From positions 9,118,717 through 9,182,716 of the forward strand of contig NC_049982.1 in the NCBI RefSeq assembly GCF_000003815.2: DNA of 64,000 bases, in the 5' to 3' direction. Every line of letters starts with the position of its first letter. The first letter of the stretch is position 1. A model generated the notes under the pieces. It ran no database searches. It saw only the letters and a list, made by a program, of their open reading frames with translations, and was not told the origin of the DNA. The DNA comes from Branchiostoma floridae. Its lineage: Eukaryota; Chordata; Leptocardii; Amphioxiformes; Branchiostomatidae. The translations under genes were made by a program, and so were the position numbers. Below, piece after piece: positions 22,201 through 34,484 of this stretch.

Positions 22201-23114
22201 ATCGATCGGATCGTTGGAGTTAACGTGAGGACCGCTAGGAGAAACGCTCCGTCACCTGCACTTCTAATAAAATAAGTTCTATTGAAAAACATGTACAGGG
22301 CCAGGGCTACACGTAAAGTTGAAATGTTCGCGGTGGTTTTATGATCGCAGTTTTGCAGTGATCTCTTCCATTTTCTGGGAAATTAGATCCCCGCAAACAT
22401 GTCGACCTTTACAGTGTACTGCCTCCCACATCTGCTTTGAGAATAGATTTGCGTACACACACACTTTGTCCGTCAAGCTGGGCCTCGCTTTTAGTTTTAG
22501 TTTTTTAAACTTTTGCACGTCAATGGAGACAGCCGTTAAAAATTGTGACCATGCAGTTATCCCCCCGACCGAAACTTCGTCTTGAAGAATAAGTGTAGCC
22601 TGGAGTCCAATCATGTTAGTTTTCGTTGCTCCGAAAGGCGCTACTCCCCCAACATGGGGTAGTAGCGACCCTTTGGGGCGGACAAGGCTGAATTCGAGGC
22701 TAGAAAAGCTGCCTTCTCGAGTCCCGCCTATTCAAGCTATAAAAATATTTTCGGGAACAACACTTGTCCTCTGCTGGAGACGTGAGGTCTGGGCAGCAAA
22801 CATTAATGGATTGGGGTACAGAATCTTTTTCTCAAAATGAAAATGTGAGATGTAAATCATAACCACGAGAAGAATAATGATCATAATGACGATAGTAATG
22901 AGAATATTTATGAAATATGACTAAGCACGGGTAAGTGGATGAATGAACGAAACTTCCTTTCCTGCAATTCCCTCTAGGTTTTAGCACACTCTTCCCATCG
23001 GTCCGGTAAAGTGAAATGGGGTCAGTAGAACATCATAAATAAATGATTAATCACGTAAAATGAATAGGTAGAAAACAGAGTGTCCATAATGCAAGGGTAA
23101 TTTCTTCTTGTGGG

Positions 23115-23310
23115 GTCGATCGGCGCAATCTGCAGGATGTTCGCTTCACAACCCAGAGGTTCTGGGTTCGAATCCATTGATATGCCACCGATCTTGTGCC
23201 CGTCAATGGGAAATGCACTTAACACGACTTTCCTCACTTCATTCAGGTTAAAAAGAGTATCTAGCTTCGGTTAGGGCCGTCCCTCGGATAAGACGGAAGT
23301 TCTGTGTTTG
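23115..23310 (+). mobile_element. tRNA-derived SINE
   Basis: A pol III B box, GGTTCGAATCC (23165-23175), follows a degenerate A box near 23120. The body reads GATCTTGTGCCC..CACTTAACACGACTTTCCTCACTTCA..CCCTCGGATAAGACG. A related minus-strand copy in T8 intron 4 shares the CCCAGAGGT and CCCTCGGATA parts. No A-rich tail or target duplication is obvious. Confidence 0.65.
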
Positions 23311-25165
23311 AGGAGAGCCAGCCGTATTATAGCTCCCGAGTCTCTTCTGTCCTCTTCGCAAATATCTGTTTTGTGTTTATTTTTGTAGTCAGCAGTTGGA
23401 CGTACAAACTGAGTCACTGTACTTGTTGTTGTGGCAATACCAAATCTTCTTCATCTTTAAATGAACTTCCCGATGCTACTTCTGGCCTACTCAGCACTAT
23501 GCCGTTCCTGTTCTTATTGCTCTCGTCATACACAGATCGCAACTCATGCTGAGTCACTGATGATATAGTGGCCGGGGTTGCAGGTTCAGCACACAGGGCA
23601 AGTATCTGAGCCGCTGGAAGTCTACTGTATATCACAGAGCAGAACGCCAACATCAGGGCTGGGCACATTTACTTACCCTTGACTCGGATAAACCCCCATG
23701 AGGGGAAGTGTTTATCTTGGTTTCGACAAACTGCACATGGTGATGCTGAAACTAAACACGATACAGTGACACTGATAACTCCTCTATTCCTCCATAGCAC
23801 CAAGGACGTTGATAGAACCAAGACGTTACATAAGACGTCCTTGATATAGAACGTATACAGCTCAGAGGAGAAACCAATGGCATGTATTTTCACCCACGGT
23901 TTATGGTTCTTAACGATGTATTTACGTTATGTGCAGCTAGGACAGCGTTTGGTGTTGATAAAGCCATGTTCACATCCGTACTGGTGTTTCTACTCCCCGC
24001 CTTTTCGATGATATTCGTGGCATCATGTTTCTATCATGTGCATCGAAAGTGGAACTGCAAGTTATACACGTAAAAAAAGACGATGAGTCACAAAACAAAA
24101 CAAAGAACTATCAAAGAAGTGGTTTCACATTCGGGAATAGAGAGACTCCTCCTATGTATACCCCCGAGACCGATAGATCATAGATCACATAAAAATCAAA
24201 AGAAGACGTGTGGGCTATCTGAAATCCAAGAATGAGTGGACAATCTCCAACAGAAAAGAACTAGACTTGTTAACGGTGTTGAATATTGTTAGAAAGCAAG
24301 CACTCCGACTGTAAGGCGCTCTACAAGACAGAGAGGTCGAATTTACATTGATATTGGCTAAAGCATGGCTTATCTTTGCTTACATGTGCCCCCCCCCCTC
24401 CCCTCCCCGAAAAAGACAACGCTAATAGTGCATTTGTAGAACGTTGTGTTTAATTAATGTTACAGTTTAAATCCATTGACTTGAGAACAATGCCCCCATT
24501 TTTCTACTCCGCTAAGGACTTTTTACTCTTGTAAAGAAAAGTGAGACATCGTGATGGTAAATCATGGTTTGAATAAACTATACGTTATATTGAACAGTCG
24601 TATCCTACCGATATCGTCTTTCATTGCTAGAATACGTTACATCTCGCATTCAAACCATGCAGGACCAACCCTGATTTGTCCCTAGGCCCTGAAGCCAAAT
24701 AGAGTTCCTCCGATACCTAAAAGATTTACCTCTTTGTTTTGAAAACCTTGACCTTCTAATCCGGCATATGACGGGCGCTTCGTTAGTGTGTACTGTTCAA
24801 ACTTAGGATCCTCTGTAGTTTTAGTAATTCTTAGAGGATAACCAACGCTTTCGGTCTGTGATTATCCATGGGAAAATTCAAAGAAACAAAATATGAATTG
24901 CTCACACCCGTAGCGCCTAGCGTGTACTAGTAGGCTCGAATTTTAGGGCAATACGTGAACGTTCTACCTTACTGTCATCAGAAAAAGTCCAGGTATTAGA
25001 AAGTTAACGACTTGTATTTGCTCTGCCGTCTGCGCAATTACATGTAATGGGTTCGGGTGCCAGGCTATGCGTTAAAACTCTATTGCAACTCGCTCCAAGA
25101 AATAATTTGAATCGGCCAGGTTTCGGACAGACGACCCCCGACATCCTCTATGTTGGGGGCGTTGA

Positions 25166-25173
25166 TGACGTTA
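25166..25173. promoter_or_regulatory. CRE-like site upstream of T5
   Basis: TGACGTTA, one mismatch from the full CRE, 154 bases before the T5 ATG. It resembles the sites at similar distance before T6, T8, T9 and T10. Confidence 0.4.
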
Positions 25174-25319
25174 TAGTTTCCCGCCCTCTTGTTCCTCTGA
25201 CCCAACAGGAAAGGTTTCAGTCAGTGACGACCAGAGCTGAGGAGCAACAAGACGTCCAACTGTTACTCTCCCGCCTTTCTTACCCCAGTTCTTCAAGTTC
25301 GAGCCAAGAAATCTTCAAC

Positions 25320-28300
25320 ATGGCGGAAGGCTGCTGTGCGTCGATCATTAAGACGTGTCTGTTCATCTTCAACTTCATATTCTGGGTGAGTTTTGGTAGC
25401 GTATCAGCGTGTTGTTGACAAGCGATGCCCAAGCTTGTAAGGGTGTGGTCACGACAGCATGCTTCTTATCTCTGCCATACAGAAACTCCGAGTCTCTCCT
25501 TGATATTTGTAGGACGGGCATGTACGCAAAGAATCCAAGCTTCGCTCTCTGTTTGTGGTTGCATTATCCTTACAGAATTGTTGGTTAGGACCACCATGTT
25601 CACGTACAAGTTCACGCAACATGAGACAAACTCAAGACTGTTATGGCGGGTAACAGCTGCGATGACTGCCCGCTTCACTTATCGCAGACACAGCGGGTCC
25701 CTCTTGTTATTCTTTTCATCCAATATGCAAATCGGTGGCCGCCAGCGTTATTTTCCCATCATGGTCGAAAGTGCATGGAAGTTTTCTGTCACGGGATGTT
25801 GTGTGAAACTTGAAAGAATGGACATGAGTAAGGTCCGTGGGCGGAGAGGGAATTAGTCAGAGCTGATCTGCTTTCTCTTCAGCCCTTTGGCAAACGTTCA
25901 AATCCCGGCCTGGGGATGGTGCTTACCCACACCGTTAGGGGGAGGGGAACAGCCAACGTAAACAAGGCGGACAGAAGACCTCACTGTAAGCGCATGTGAA
26001 ATCTCCTGACATCGTCGCCATATGTCGCCTGCGATAATTTTGGTGTTCTGTTTCTCCGCAACGGGCATGTCCAATTCAAAGCCTTGTTGTACGTAGCATT
26101 AACGTTACATCTGTATGTGTGCTGATGACGGATCACCTTCTACCAGCATGGGGTAAAACAAAGTTTCAATTATTTATGATTGTTCAGTCAACACGTCCAT
26201 TCCATTTTTGTCAGCACATGGAATAAAGTAACTCCTTGTCTTCCAACAGTACGCTTTACAATGTACAAATTGAACACTGAAGTTCATATTCTAACTATTG
26301 TTGAAATTTGAAAAGGAAAAATAAGGTTAGACCCAAGTGAAATTTATTCTAGACGGAACAACGACGATGAATTTGAAAGGGCCCGTCGCTCTGCGCCGTA
26401 ATCACATAGTTGGAAATCTCTGCCGGGAGGAAACCACCCTGAACCCAATCAGTCATGACATGTGTGCTGCCCCACTTCTTGTCACACGACTCAAAGCTTA
26501 TTTCAAATATCCGGACATGTTGGGACACATTTCACATCATAAATAAACTGCATTTGACTTGTATAGGTGCCCCGCCCTCACCAGCAAACAATATTTTTCG
26601 TTTTTTTTTTTTTTTTGGTGTGTGGATCGTTTCGATGACCTCTTATTTTGATCAGATCAAATGAATGGATAAATAAATGAAATCATAATGTACAAAATCG
26701 ATCCCCGTTTTATTATAGAATATTCCGTTACATCTAGGGTCAGGTATCCCTGGTGAATAATGGACTCCATGTGATGCCCTGATGGCCCTCAGCTCATTAA
26801 ATATGCAGGACATTGTGATATCCAGGGCCATGGGTCCTGGATCTAAAACCTGTTGATATCGATCGTACCACGCAATTCAGCACATCTTGCTGTTACTTCA
26901 TAGACCAGACATCCTCAGGTAAAAGTGATTACACGAAAAAATGTAGCAGCGATCATTCAGGTTTCATACAATGGTGTTTGAATCAAGGGCGTAGAAACTA
27001 AAAGATAGATATTTGACTTCCCTGTTTTAAGACAAGGACAAGGCCTAGGGCATGTTTGAACATGGAGGTTATACGGTTTAAACAAAGGGTGAATGGACTT
27101 GAATTATGGGAAAGAATATGCAATACGGTGCAGCTTGTAGCGTTACAATTATTGTGAAACAAAGTTGGTACCATAAAGCTTTTTTGTTTAGCATGTTCAA
27201 GGGTCTTTGAACGTGGAGATGCTGTGACCCATGTTTACCGTGGGTGGGGAGCTGTGGTAGGTATACAGACGTGATTTCTGACATGGTCATGTGAAGGACC
27301 TGTCACTGTGTCAGACCCTTGTGTACAAGACGTCAGTTTGTACTCCTCCATGCAAGTCGTCACGGGGAGGTGCACGAAGACATCTTAATACTTCGCTGAC
27401 TGAAAAGGAAACACAAACAAGAATTTAAAGAAATGCTTGTAGTAAATAACAGTGTTACCTGAAATGCGAGCGCGTAACGTTATATGAAAGAAAGCTTACA
27501 GTTACACTTGAAATAAATCGTAAAGGTAAACATGTGGGTGGATGGTAAGTATTTCAGAAGGTTTTGTTAGGTCTCTCCAAGGAGAGGGGCGAATCATTTA
27601 TTGTTGCGTGGTGTGGTGTTGTCAAGTAATAGGTCATGTTCCTTTACTCTCCAAGCAGAGGTAGAGTCACGTAGATATAGTAGTCGTCGCTCTTAGAGGA
27701 ATGCCGGTGTAATTTTTCCGACTACTACTATATCTAAGCAACTTAACCTCTACTTGGAGAGTAATGTTCCTTCGCGGTACGAATGTTTTCCTTTCAGAAA
27801 CGATATCTGAATCATCTGCAGATGATGATTACATGTGGATGTTATCCGACGAATGACAGTGAACAGCTATACAGACGCTTCGTATTTCCAGTCATGGTGC
27901 AACGTTATCGTGGGACGTTTTAATAGGAGATGGCAGTTTACCTTTTTCAAGAACATTCTAGACTGAACGGTAGTGATAGAATAAATCCATACACAACTGA
28001 CAAGTGGTCTCGCATGGACGTTTCTATGATGATGAATTCTATGAAACTTTGTTGACTTGCCACTAGTGGCAGCGGTTGACAAGGGACCGTCGGAGATACG
28101 CGCGCTGGAATTTGGGAAATGTAAACATGTGGGGCTGTGGGATTCACTATGACCCATTGTCGCTTATAAATACGTTTGTTGCATTCAGCCAAGAAGTTTA
28201 TATACATACATACATCGTCAGAGATCCGCCGTGTTGTGCTTCGGTCTGCAATTAACAATTTCCCCCTTCCGACTCAGCAAGATTATAATAGTTAAAAGCG

Positions 28301-31300
28301 GAACTAGACCGGATATTGATATTAGTAAGCGTCTTCAGCCAAAAATGATATCATTTTCACAAGGAACAAGATATACAAAATGTAGCACAGCTGGGACAAT
28401 GAAGATTATATAGGTGCAATTACAACATTAAATATCACATACAGAAACGTTTAGTTTTAATAATACTAGTATTCGTTCCCCTCCTTCAATGATGTTTATC
28501 ACAGTTCATGGACGTATTCTAAGACTAATAAGATACACCTTCGCATTTATATGAAAAATTAACTCCGATGATTACATCTGGTGGCATTTCAGGGATTTTT
28601 GACTCGCATAATTTCTGCGGCCTGTCCGCCTACGCAATTTGTTGCGTTGATTGCTCGAATTCTTCAGATTTAGTTATCAGGGAAGGAATGCACCGCGTCT
28701 GTGTGACGTAGTTAACATGATTCAGGTCTCTGAAATGGGGCGGGGTAGATCCATGCGTCAACTTCATTTCCTTCCAGTTAATATGTAGATAAGCTGACGT
28801 CATTACCATTTTCTCAAACTTGACATCGTTCTTCCGGGTTCTTCCATGCGGAATCACATGTCTTTCTCGTGCTTGCTAATCATGCACGCTCGACAAATCA
28901 CGTTATAGGCACAGTTATTTTATTTCCAAGCAATGCTAAGAATTGCTGGAAAGGTGTATGCTATCGATAGTATCGTCTGTAAAACCTTTTAAATTACACA
29001 TGTGGCGTTGCACGTGTATATGTGACCTGGACATGACTTATGGAAGACCGCAACAAACTGAGCATTAGTGTCAGGCTGGGCGGAGCGTGTTTTTTATCAA
29101 AAAGATTTATGGTGACTTGGCACAGCCAAGTCAGAAGTACAGAATGTCTTCAGTCCACTGTGAGTCCGCGCGAACTTCCGCTTTGACTGGGCGTGACTAG
29201 AGCAACGGGAAGAGGATGGGCGGACCCATAAAAGGGGTCGGTCATATATCTTCGTTTGTTTCCTTTTAGGAATATATATTCAAATAAAGTACAATTTTAC
29301 CAATTTTAGCATTTTTTCGGTTAATGTGGCAATGGGATATTCCTCCCGTCAGCCCTGATTGACATACTGATCCAAGTCCACGGTCAAATAAAAGCTTGAA
29401 TTTCTCCTCTTGGCAACCGTTAACGAATATATAACGAAAAGTCCTTCGCTAAACAAGACCAATGTAAACACTGTTAGTATGCTAGTCGTGAATGTCTTGG
29501 CAGATTAGCCTGTAAACACATAACAAAAGACCGGGCTGTGGGGACCGATCATACATGATTGCATTGCGGTGGGAATCTGTGGGGTCATGTAGAAATTAGG
29601 ACTGACAGTAAAAAAAGGAAATATGCATAACACAATGGATCATGCACAAACACAAACGCTGTAACTGCCTGAAACAACAAATAGAAGTACTTAAAACATG
29701 CCATTTAGAATTCCCTTTCAACCAGAGGTCTCGGGGTCGCAAATTAGCCCCCACCCCGCCATTGTGGCGTTGATTGTGTCCAGAGGCATGTGGAGGTGAA
29801 AATACCGACGGTTAAGAAGAATGCCACGGTGCTTAATCAGCAATTAAGGTACAGGGCTGCGTCAAGTCAAGGGCGGCCCAAATTCACGTGTCCTTTTCCC
29901 CGGGCACAATTGGACTGTTCTTCATTATTACTCTCTAGAGTTTCACTAATACAATATACAGTCGTCGTCTTACGGTTACATCAGGAGGAAGAAATGCGTT
30001 TGTGAAGTTGCCCTGGCAAATTGAGTTTCTATCCTAGCAACAAAGCCACAACACAAGGTGGTGTAGTGAATATGCGAACACGACCTGAGTGGCAGGGATG
30101 TTTATTGTACACAGTGAGTGACGTGGGAAAGTACTTTGTAGTTAACACATGCCAGTTGGGCACCATTCCATGCAAATTCCCTGAAAGTACATGTACTTCT
30201 AATGGAACCCGCTAGGGTTCCCCAAACTACTCTTGATTCCTTTGAACGAGACATTTAAAAACTTAAAAAGGTAGGAATTCACTACCTTTTCGACTGCCCT
30301 AGCTCGCTGTTCAGAATGGATTTAAGCGTCTAATAAAGCGTGTTTCCAATCAAAGTGACTTATAGCTTTGTTCCTATTCTAGCAGGTGTAACGTGTAGCG
30401 TGCATAGTCCAGTGGTTAGCGACATTTGGAACTAGAAGCCACGAGTTCGATAAGCGCTGTGTCACTCACAAGACATGCACGCTACTGGAAAGGGTCGTAG
30501 TCCTTAGGATAGGACGTAATGCCATGGTCCATTGTTCATTATGCTGGTCGAAAATTTAGGAGAATTTTCCCGTACAACAAACCTATAAATATTGCACTTT
30601 CTGTCTTCTCTGTCTACTGTAGCGGACCGCAATCCTTTGATAGCACAGGACGTTAAGCCACGGTCCACTGTTCTTTGTGCTGATCGAAACTAGGGCATCT
30701 CCCCGGATAACGCCCTTGGTACAATGTGCTATACTGCAGTAAATACTGCAAACTGTAAATGCTGCTCTGTTCGTCTTCTCTGTCACGGCCAGTGGAAGAA
30801 TATCTATCAAGTGAGCTAAATTCGTTCGATATCACTTTCCCCAGGTCGCCGGGGCCGTCCTGCTGGGGGTGGGGATCTGGCTGCGTGTGGACCCGAGGGT
30901 GGCCCAGGTGGTGTCCGGAGAGCTCAACATGATGTGGTTCTACAACGCCTGCTACGTGCTGATCGCCGCCGGCGTCATCACCATGATCGTGGGCTTCCTG
31001 GGCTGCTGCGGAGCCATCAAGGAGAGCAAGTGCATGCTGATGACGGTGCGTGATTGGTCAATGAAAAAAGTGACGTCAGAACTTCAATGTGACGTCAAAA
31101 CTTCATGTTTTTTAAATTTCATTTAGACTATTGGCAGACTTTGCTTAATAGCATTTACTCAAGCACCTAGATTATTTGGGAAACGGTCAGACGTTTCATC
31201 CACTTTTTTTCGCCTGACTACATGTCTAACCTTCATGCTTTGCATTGATATATTTGGTGTGACAGCGATGTAATAAGATACATTACTTACAGATTATCAT

Positions 31301-33004
31301 TTTTCAAAAGGATGAATGTTGCAATATGTGAATAAAATTTCTCAGTAACATATCTACTATGCTGGATGTTGCGACCTTTCGTACTTGACCTAACGGGTGT
31401 TCTATTCTGTGTGCAGTTCGCCATCTTGCTTGGTCTGCTTTTCGTTATCGAACTGGCTGCTGGGATACTGGCCATCGTGTACAAGGACAAGGTCAGTACG
31501 GGTGTCTCTCAGTGACGTCATGGCGGACTTTTCACGGCTTCGTTATGAAATAAGTTAATTCCTGAAGATCCTGAATTGATATCGCACCTATGAAATGTAT
31601 AGTTACGCTTACAAGTCTGTTGATTTAGGCGTGACTAATACGTTAGCCATAGCTAAATAGATGTAATAGGAAGAGATATTCGTGTACTGCCTACTGTAAT
31701 CAACTCCTCAATTTTACGCATGCTTAAAAAAATTCTGTATTGTATTGTAAGTATGTTTCAAAGTATGCTAAATCGGAATTGAGTTGAGTTAAGTTTACTC
31801 AGATCCACAATTAAGGGAGGAATTATCATCGTCAACGAAATAAAGCCCAAGAATGCATTTGTAAGCGTTGCACGTCTTGTCAATTTGTTTGCGTTAGGTC
31901 GGAGAATACGCCAGACAATCCTTCACTGATGCCCTCGCTGGAGAGACGATCGAAAGCAAGAACGACGACTTCCAGAGCGCCGTGAGAGGTATCCAGAGCA
32001 AGGTAAGACTCCCTGCACTCATATCTCGTCTTTGTGCATTTTGCGCACTTGTTTCTGTATCTCAAAAGGATGAGGTATAATAACTACGTGACTGTTGCCA
32101 ATTTTCAAAGACTACACACACAAAAGCGTTATAGTTGAATAAAGATATCACAAGACCATATTTTCCTTCATTCATCATCGTAAGGTGTTTGTAATGTCTG
32201 TAAACCAGTTAATTTGTTTTGAATTGCATACAGTTGAGAAAGAAGAAATGTCGCCATAAAACATTTTTTTTCACCCTTAGTTCACCTGTTGCGGTTTGAC
32301 GGCCACGAACAACTGGGCCCTCCCGTGTCTGGAGTCCACGTGTGTGTGCAACATCATCACCCAGACGGGCTGCAAGGCTGTCATCTCCGTCCCGCCATGC
32401 GCCGTGCACCAGGTATGGCTAGGGAACTCACTTGTTTAAAGCGTCCCCTTACAGGATACATTGGTACTGCACTATTTTTCAAGACCCTACATATGTGGTA
32501 CACGTATTCTGGTACATTTGTATATGTATTGAACCATATTGTGTTTGCTTCTTCTTGCAGCCGTGTCTTACGGAGTTTGAGTCCTTCCTGGCTAACAACA
32601 TTGTCATCGTGGCGGGAGTAGCACTGGCCATCGCCATAGTCCAGGTAGGCAATCCATACTACTGTCAGAAGTTAGAAAGCAAGAAGAGGTTAATGCGAGG
32701 ACGGAGTAAATTGGACAACCTTTTTTGTCATGTATGTCGTCCCCACTCGTCCGATCGGTCTTTTTCTGTGGTTATTTTTATGAACCAGTATATTGGTAAG
32801 AATACGAATAAGATAAGGTGTCAACTGACTCAACGTACAAACATTCAATCGACTTCTGCAGTGTACAATGAACCAGTAACCAGTAATCTATTTTTATGAG
32901 TTTGAAGGGCTAACATAACGTTCAACTCTCTCATCCCACAGATCATCGGCATTTGCTGCGCATGCGTCTTGATGAGGAACATCTACGGCGAAACCATCGC
33001 ATAG
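25320..33004 (+). CDS. tetraspanin T5, eight-cysteine EC2 (7 exons, 241 aa)
   Basis: Exons: 25320-25385, 30845-31045, 31417-31491, 31898-32002, 32281-32412, 32561-32644, 32942-33004, all phase 0. Intron 1 is 5.5 kb, the longest in the array. N-terminus MAEGCCASIIKTCLFIFNFI; TM2 ends GFLGCCGAIKESK; TM3 has the conserved Glu (FVIELAAG) and TM4 the usual Gln (IAIVQIIGI). EC2 reads FTCCGLTATNNWALPCLEST and carries eight cysteines including the final PC, a pattern shared with T6 and T8. The tail is RNIYGETIA. The frame upstream of the ATG stays open for 91 codons back to an ATG at 25047; I keep 25320 because every paralogue starts there. Confidence 0.93.
27645..27763. mobile_element. MITE with 9-bp target duplication (T5 intron 1)
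   Basis: Ends are TACTCTCCAAGCAGAGGT and ACCTCTACTTGGAGAGTA. The arms also pair further in (GATATAGTAGTCG with CGACTACTACTATATC). A perfect 9-bp direct repeat, ATGTTCCTT, flanks it at 27636-27644 and 27764-27772. It has no coding capacity. The 9-bp duplication suggests a Mutator-like family, but this is inference. Confidence 0.85.
29218..29235 (+). promoter_or_regulatory. possible internal promoter in T5 intron 1
   Basis: GGGCGG is followed by CATAAAAGG, in the only locally GC-rich part of this intron. It could be an alternative T5 promoter or a remnant of a mobile element. No matching first exon is visible downstream. Confidence 0.25.
30398..30800 (+). mobile_element. SINE-like repeat with duplicated tail
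   Basis: The head has a tRNA-like A box (TAGTCCAGTGGTTAG) and a weak B box (GAGTTCGATAA). The tail motif, GGACGTTAAGCCACGGTCCA..GTGCTGATCGAAA..GTCTTCTCTGTC, occurs twice, at about 30505-30612 and 30648-30783, the first more diverged. It ends about 60 bases before T5 exon 2. Confidence 0.5.
31071..31097. promoter_or_regulatory. twin CREs at the start of T5 intron 2
   Basis: TGACGTCA at 31071-31078 and 31090-31097, inside a 19-base tandem repeat (GTGACGTCA.AACTTCA). A CCAAT-type ATTGG lies at 31054-31058. A further perfect CRE follows exon 3 at 31513-31520. The first bases of T9 intron 2 carry a similar GTGATTGGTCA..TGATGTCA order. Confidence 0.5.
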
Positions 33005-33431
33005 AAATCCGCCATCTTGTTTCTTGCCAGTTCGTGGATCATCGGAAATACCTATAGGAGCTGTGTGTGTACAGAAGAGGAAATTGAGGCCATAAGTTGT
33101 ATTCTACTTGTACTCAGCATTGTAAGCACTTCTCAGAGGACATCTGTGACAAGTATTGCATCAAACGCAAAGAGTTGAAATTGTATTTTGTATAACGATC
33201 AGCATTATTATGCATTCTTCATACATTGTATGAGATTTCGGAATGTTGCGTTCTTTTTAAGTCGATGTAGTTAAAAAGTTGGTTATTAGTTCAATCTTTC
33301 GTTAACATCCTTCAGTTGTTTACACGTTTGACAGACGTTAGAGTTAGTTATATCATAAGAGTGATATTTTAGTCAGTTGGGGTTTTTATATAGCAGGGAA
33401 AACAGTGGACGAGTTGTCGGACTGACCTGTT

Positions 33432-33470
33432 GTTTCTATGGCAACGGAGAGGAAACGTTACCATGGCAAC
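33432..33470. promoter_or_regulatory. pair of RFX X-box motifs
   Basis: GTTTCTATGGCAAC at 33432-33445 and the perfect palindromic GTTACCATGGCAAC at 33457-33470, 25 bases apart. Both fit the RFX-factor X-box. They lie in the presumed T5 3' UTR and about 1 kb upstream of T6, so the target gene is unclear. Confidence 0.5.
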
Positions 33471-33656
33471 AGCCTCATGTATCCTTGTTTGATAAGGTAG
33501 TCAGAAATGATGACAGCGGTACGGTATCGTACATCATGTAAAAGTGCCTATGCTAGCAGAACTCGGGTCTTGTTGTTACCGGTTAAAGTGTTATGTGGCC
33601 TTGTTGTGATCGCTTAAGAGAGGAAGGAAGATGATTTGTTACCGCCACTAAGTGAC

Positions 33657-33662
33657 AATAAA
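33657..33662 (+). terminator. polyadenylation signal of T5
   Basis: AATAAA about 650 bases after the T5 stop, followed by a T-rich stretch. Confidence 0.55.
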
Positions 33663-33944
33663 GGGGAAAATAGTTTGATTCATTTATTTTTTGATTTGTG
33701 TTCATATTAGGAACTTATCGTGGGAAAGACTTATGGGTGGAGGTGACTTATAGATGAATACTCGAATGCGACATATCGGCTTATTTAAGGCATGTATGGA
33801 CAAAAAGTGGGCGAGAACGTCCATCACAAAATCTTGGTATCATCAGTCACATATGTCGTACAAGTCGTTACTGACAGGATAACAAAATATACAGCCCGAC
33901 ATTCGTATAAAACAATTTCAATGTTGTAGTAAGTCAAAATCATA

Positions 33945-34360
33945 CAAGGCACACCTAACAATATTATTGCTTTGTTGAATTACTGATGCATTGTTGCCCC
34001 CACCGCTAACGTCAATCATAACGTAGTAGAACACCATTTCACTTACCTTATGTATCACAACATGTACGAAACGTTGCAACGGTAGGTGATGACATTTCGT
34101 CACAGGAATGCAAATGTTTATATTACTATTGTCAAATGCATCGTAGACGCAATTGATTGAACAACAAAACCATACACATCGACATAGATTTAGATCAGCC
34201 ATAAAGGTTAATGGTTATAGTCAGCCATGCCCATGGTCAAACAAAGCATACCTAACATATCGTTGCTTTGTTAAGTTATCATTGCGTTGTTTACGTTCGA
34301 ATTCCCGCCCCTGCCCTTTACGTCAATCAACATTTGTTAGACTCAACTGTAGAACACGCT
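33945..34360 (+). repeat. diverged tandem duplication upstream of T6
   Basis: A block reading CAAGGCACACCTAACA..TTGCTTTGTTGAATTA..ACGTCAATCA..GTAGAACAC (33945-34031) recurs at 34242-34355 as CAAAGCATACCTAACA..TTGCTTTGTTAAGTTA..ACGTCAATCA..GTAGAACAC. The offset is about 297 bases. The downstream copy holds the CRE-like site near the T6 start. Confidence 0.7.
34318..34325. promoter_or_regulatory. CRE-like site upstream of T6
   Basis: TTACGTCA, a recognised CREB/ATF variant, 167 bases before the T6 ATG and within the duplicated block; the older copy has TAACGTCA. Confidence 0.4.
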
Positions 34361-34484
34361 TTCAGGGACCGCGCCATAGGCAAATACACCACATGCCCAC
34401 CTGTCCAAGGGGAAAATAACCCAAGCCTCACGTACAGACGACACTTTGAGGATACCTGAGGACATAGAGAACGAAATATCCAAG

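Larger units (their letters stand above)
20259..25319. other. 5-kb gene-free spacer between T4 and T5
   Basis: Contains the shared T3/T4 3' flank (20722-20856 and 22207-22265), a decayed interspersed repeat (about 21500-22200), a tRNA-derived SINE (about 23115-23310) and a C-run at 24389-24400. Short open frames near 23304-24073 on both strands are hydrophobic in places but not recognisable. It is the largest spacer of the array and separates the Val-tail genes T1-T4 from the rest. Confidence 0.55.
25386..30844 (+). other. 5.5-kb first intron of T5
   Basis: Holds a T-run near 26597-26616, a 119-base fold-back element (27645-27763), a CRE at 28795-28802, a GC-box/TATA-like pair near 29218-29235 and a SINE-like block from 30398. 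The many short open frames overlap each other on both strands and none looks like a tetraspanin or other known exon. Confidence 0.6.
33005..34484. other. T5 3' UTR and spacer to T6
   Basis: Contains two RFX-type X-boxes (33432-33470), the T5 poly(A) signal (33657) and a duplicated block ending at the T6 proximal promoter (33945-34030 and 34242-34360). No other gene is seen. Confidence 0.6.

Noticed and set aside
22319-22614. Overlapping 88- and 91-codon frames on opposite strands
   Set aside because: Mirror-image frames in the same interval with no family resemblance; probably chance.
23165-23175. Perfect tRNA B box
   Set aside because: No cloverleaf can be folded around it and the flanks match a SINE body, so it is not a tRNA gene.
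23304-24073. Hydrophobic short frames on both strands, one faintly like a GPCR helix (LLPAFSMIFVASCFYHVHRK)
   Set aside because: The frames overlap on opposite strands, have no splice pattern and no second recognisable segment. I cannot support a gene.
25425-25856. 143-codon plus-strand frame just after T5 exon 1
   Set aside because: Begins within intron 1, no recognisable domain and no conservation with other first introns. Length alone is not enough.
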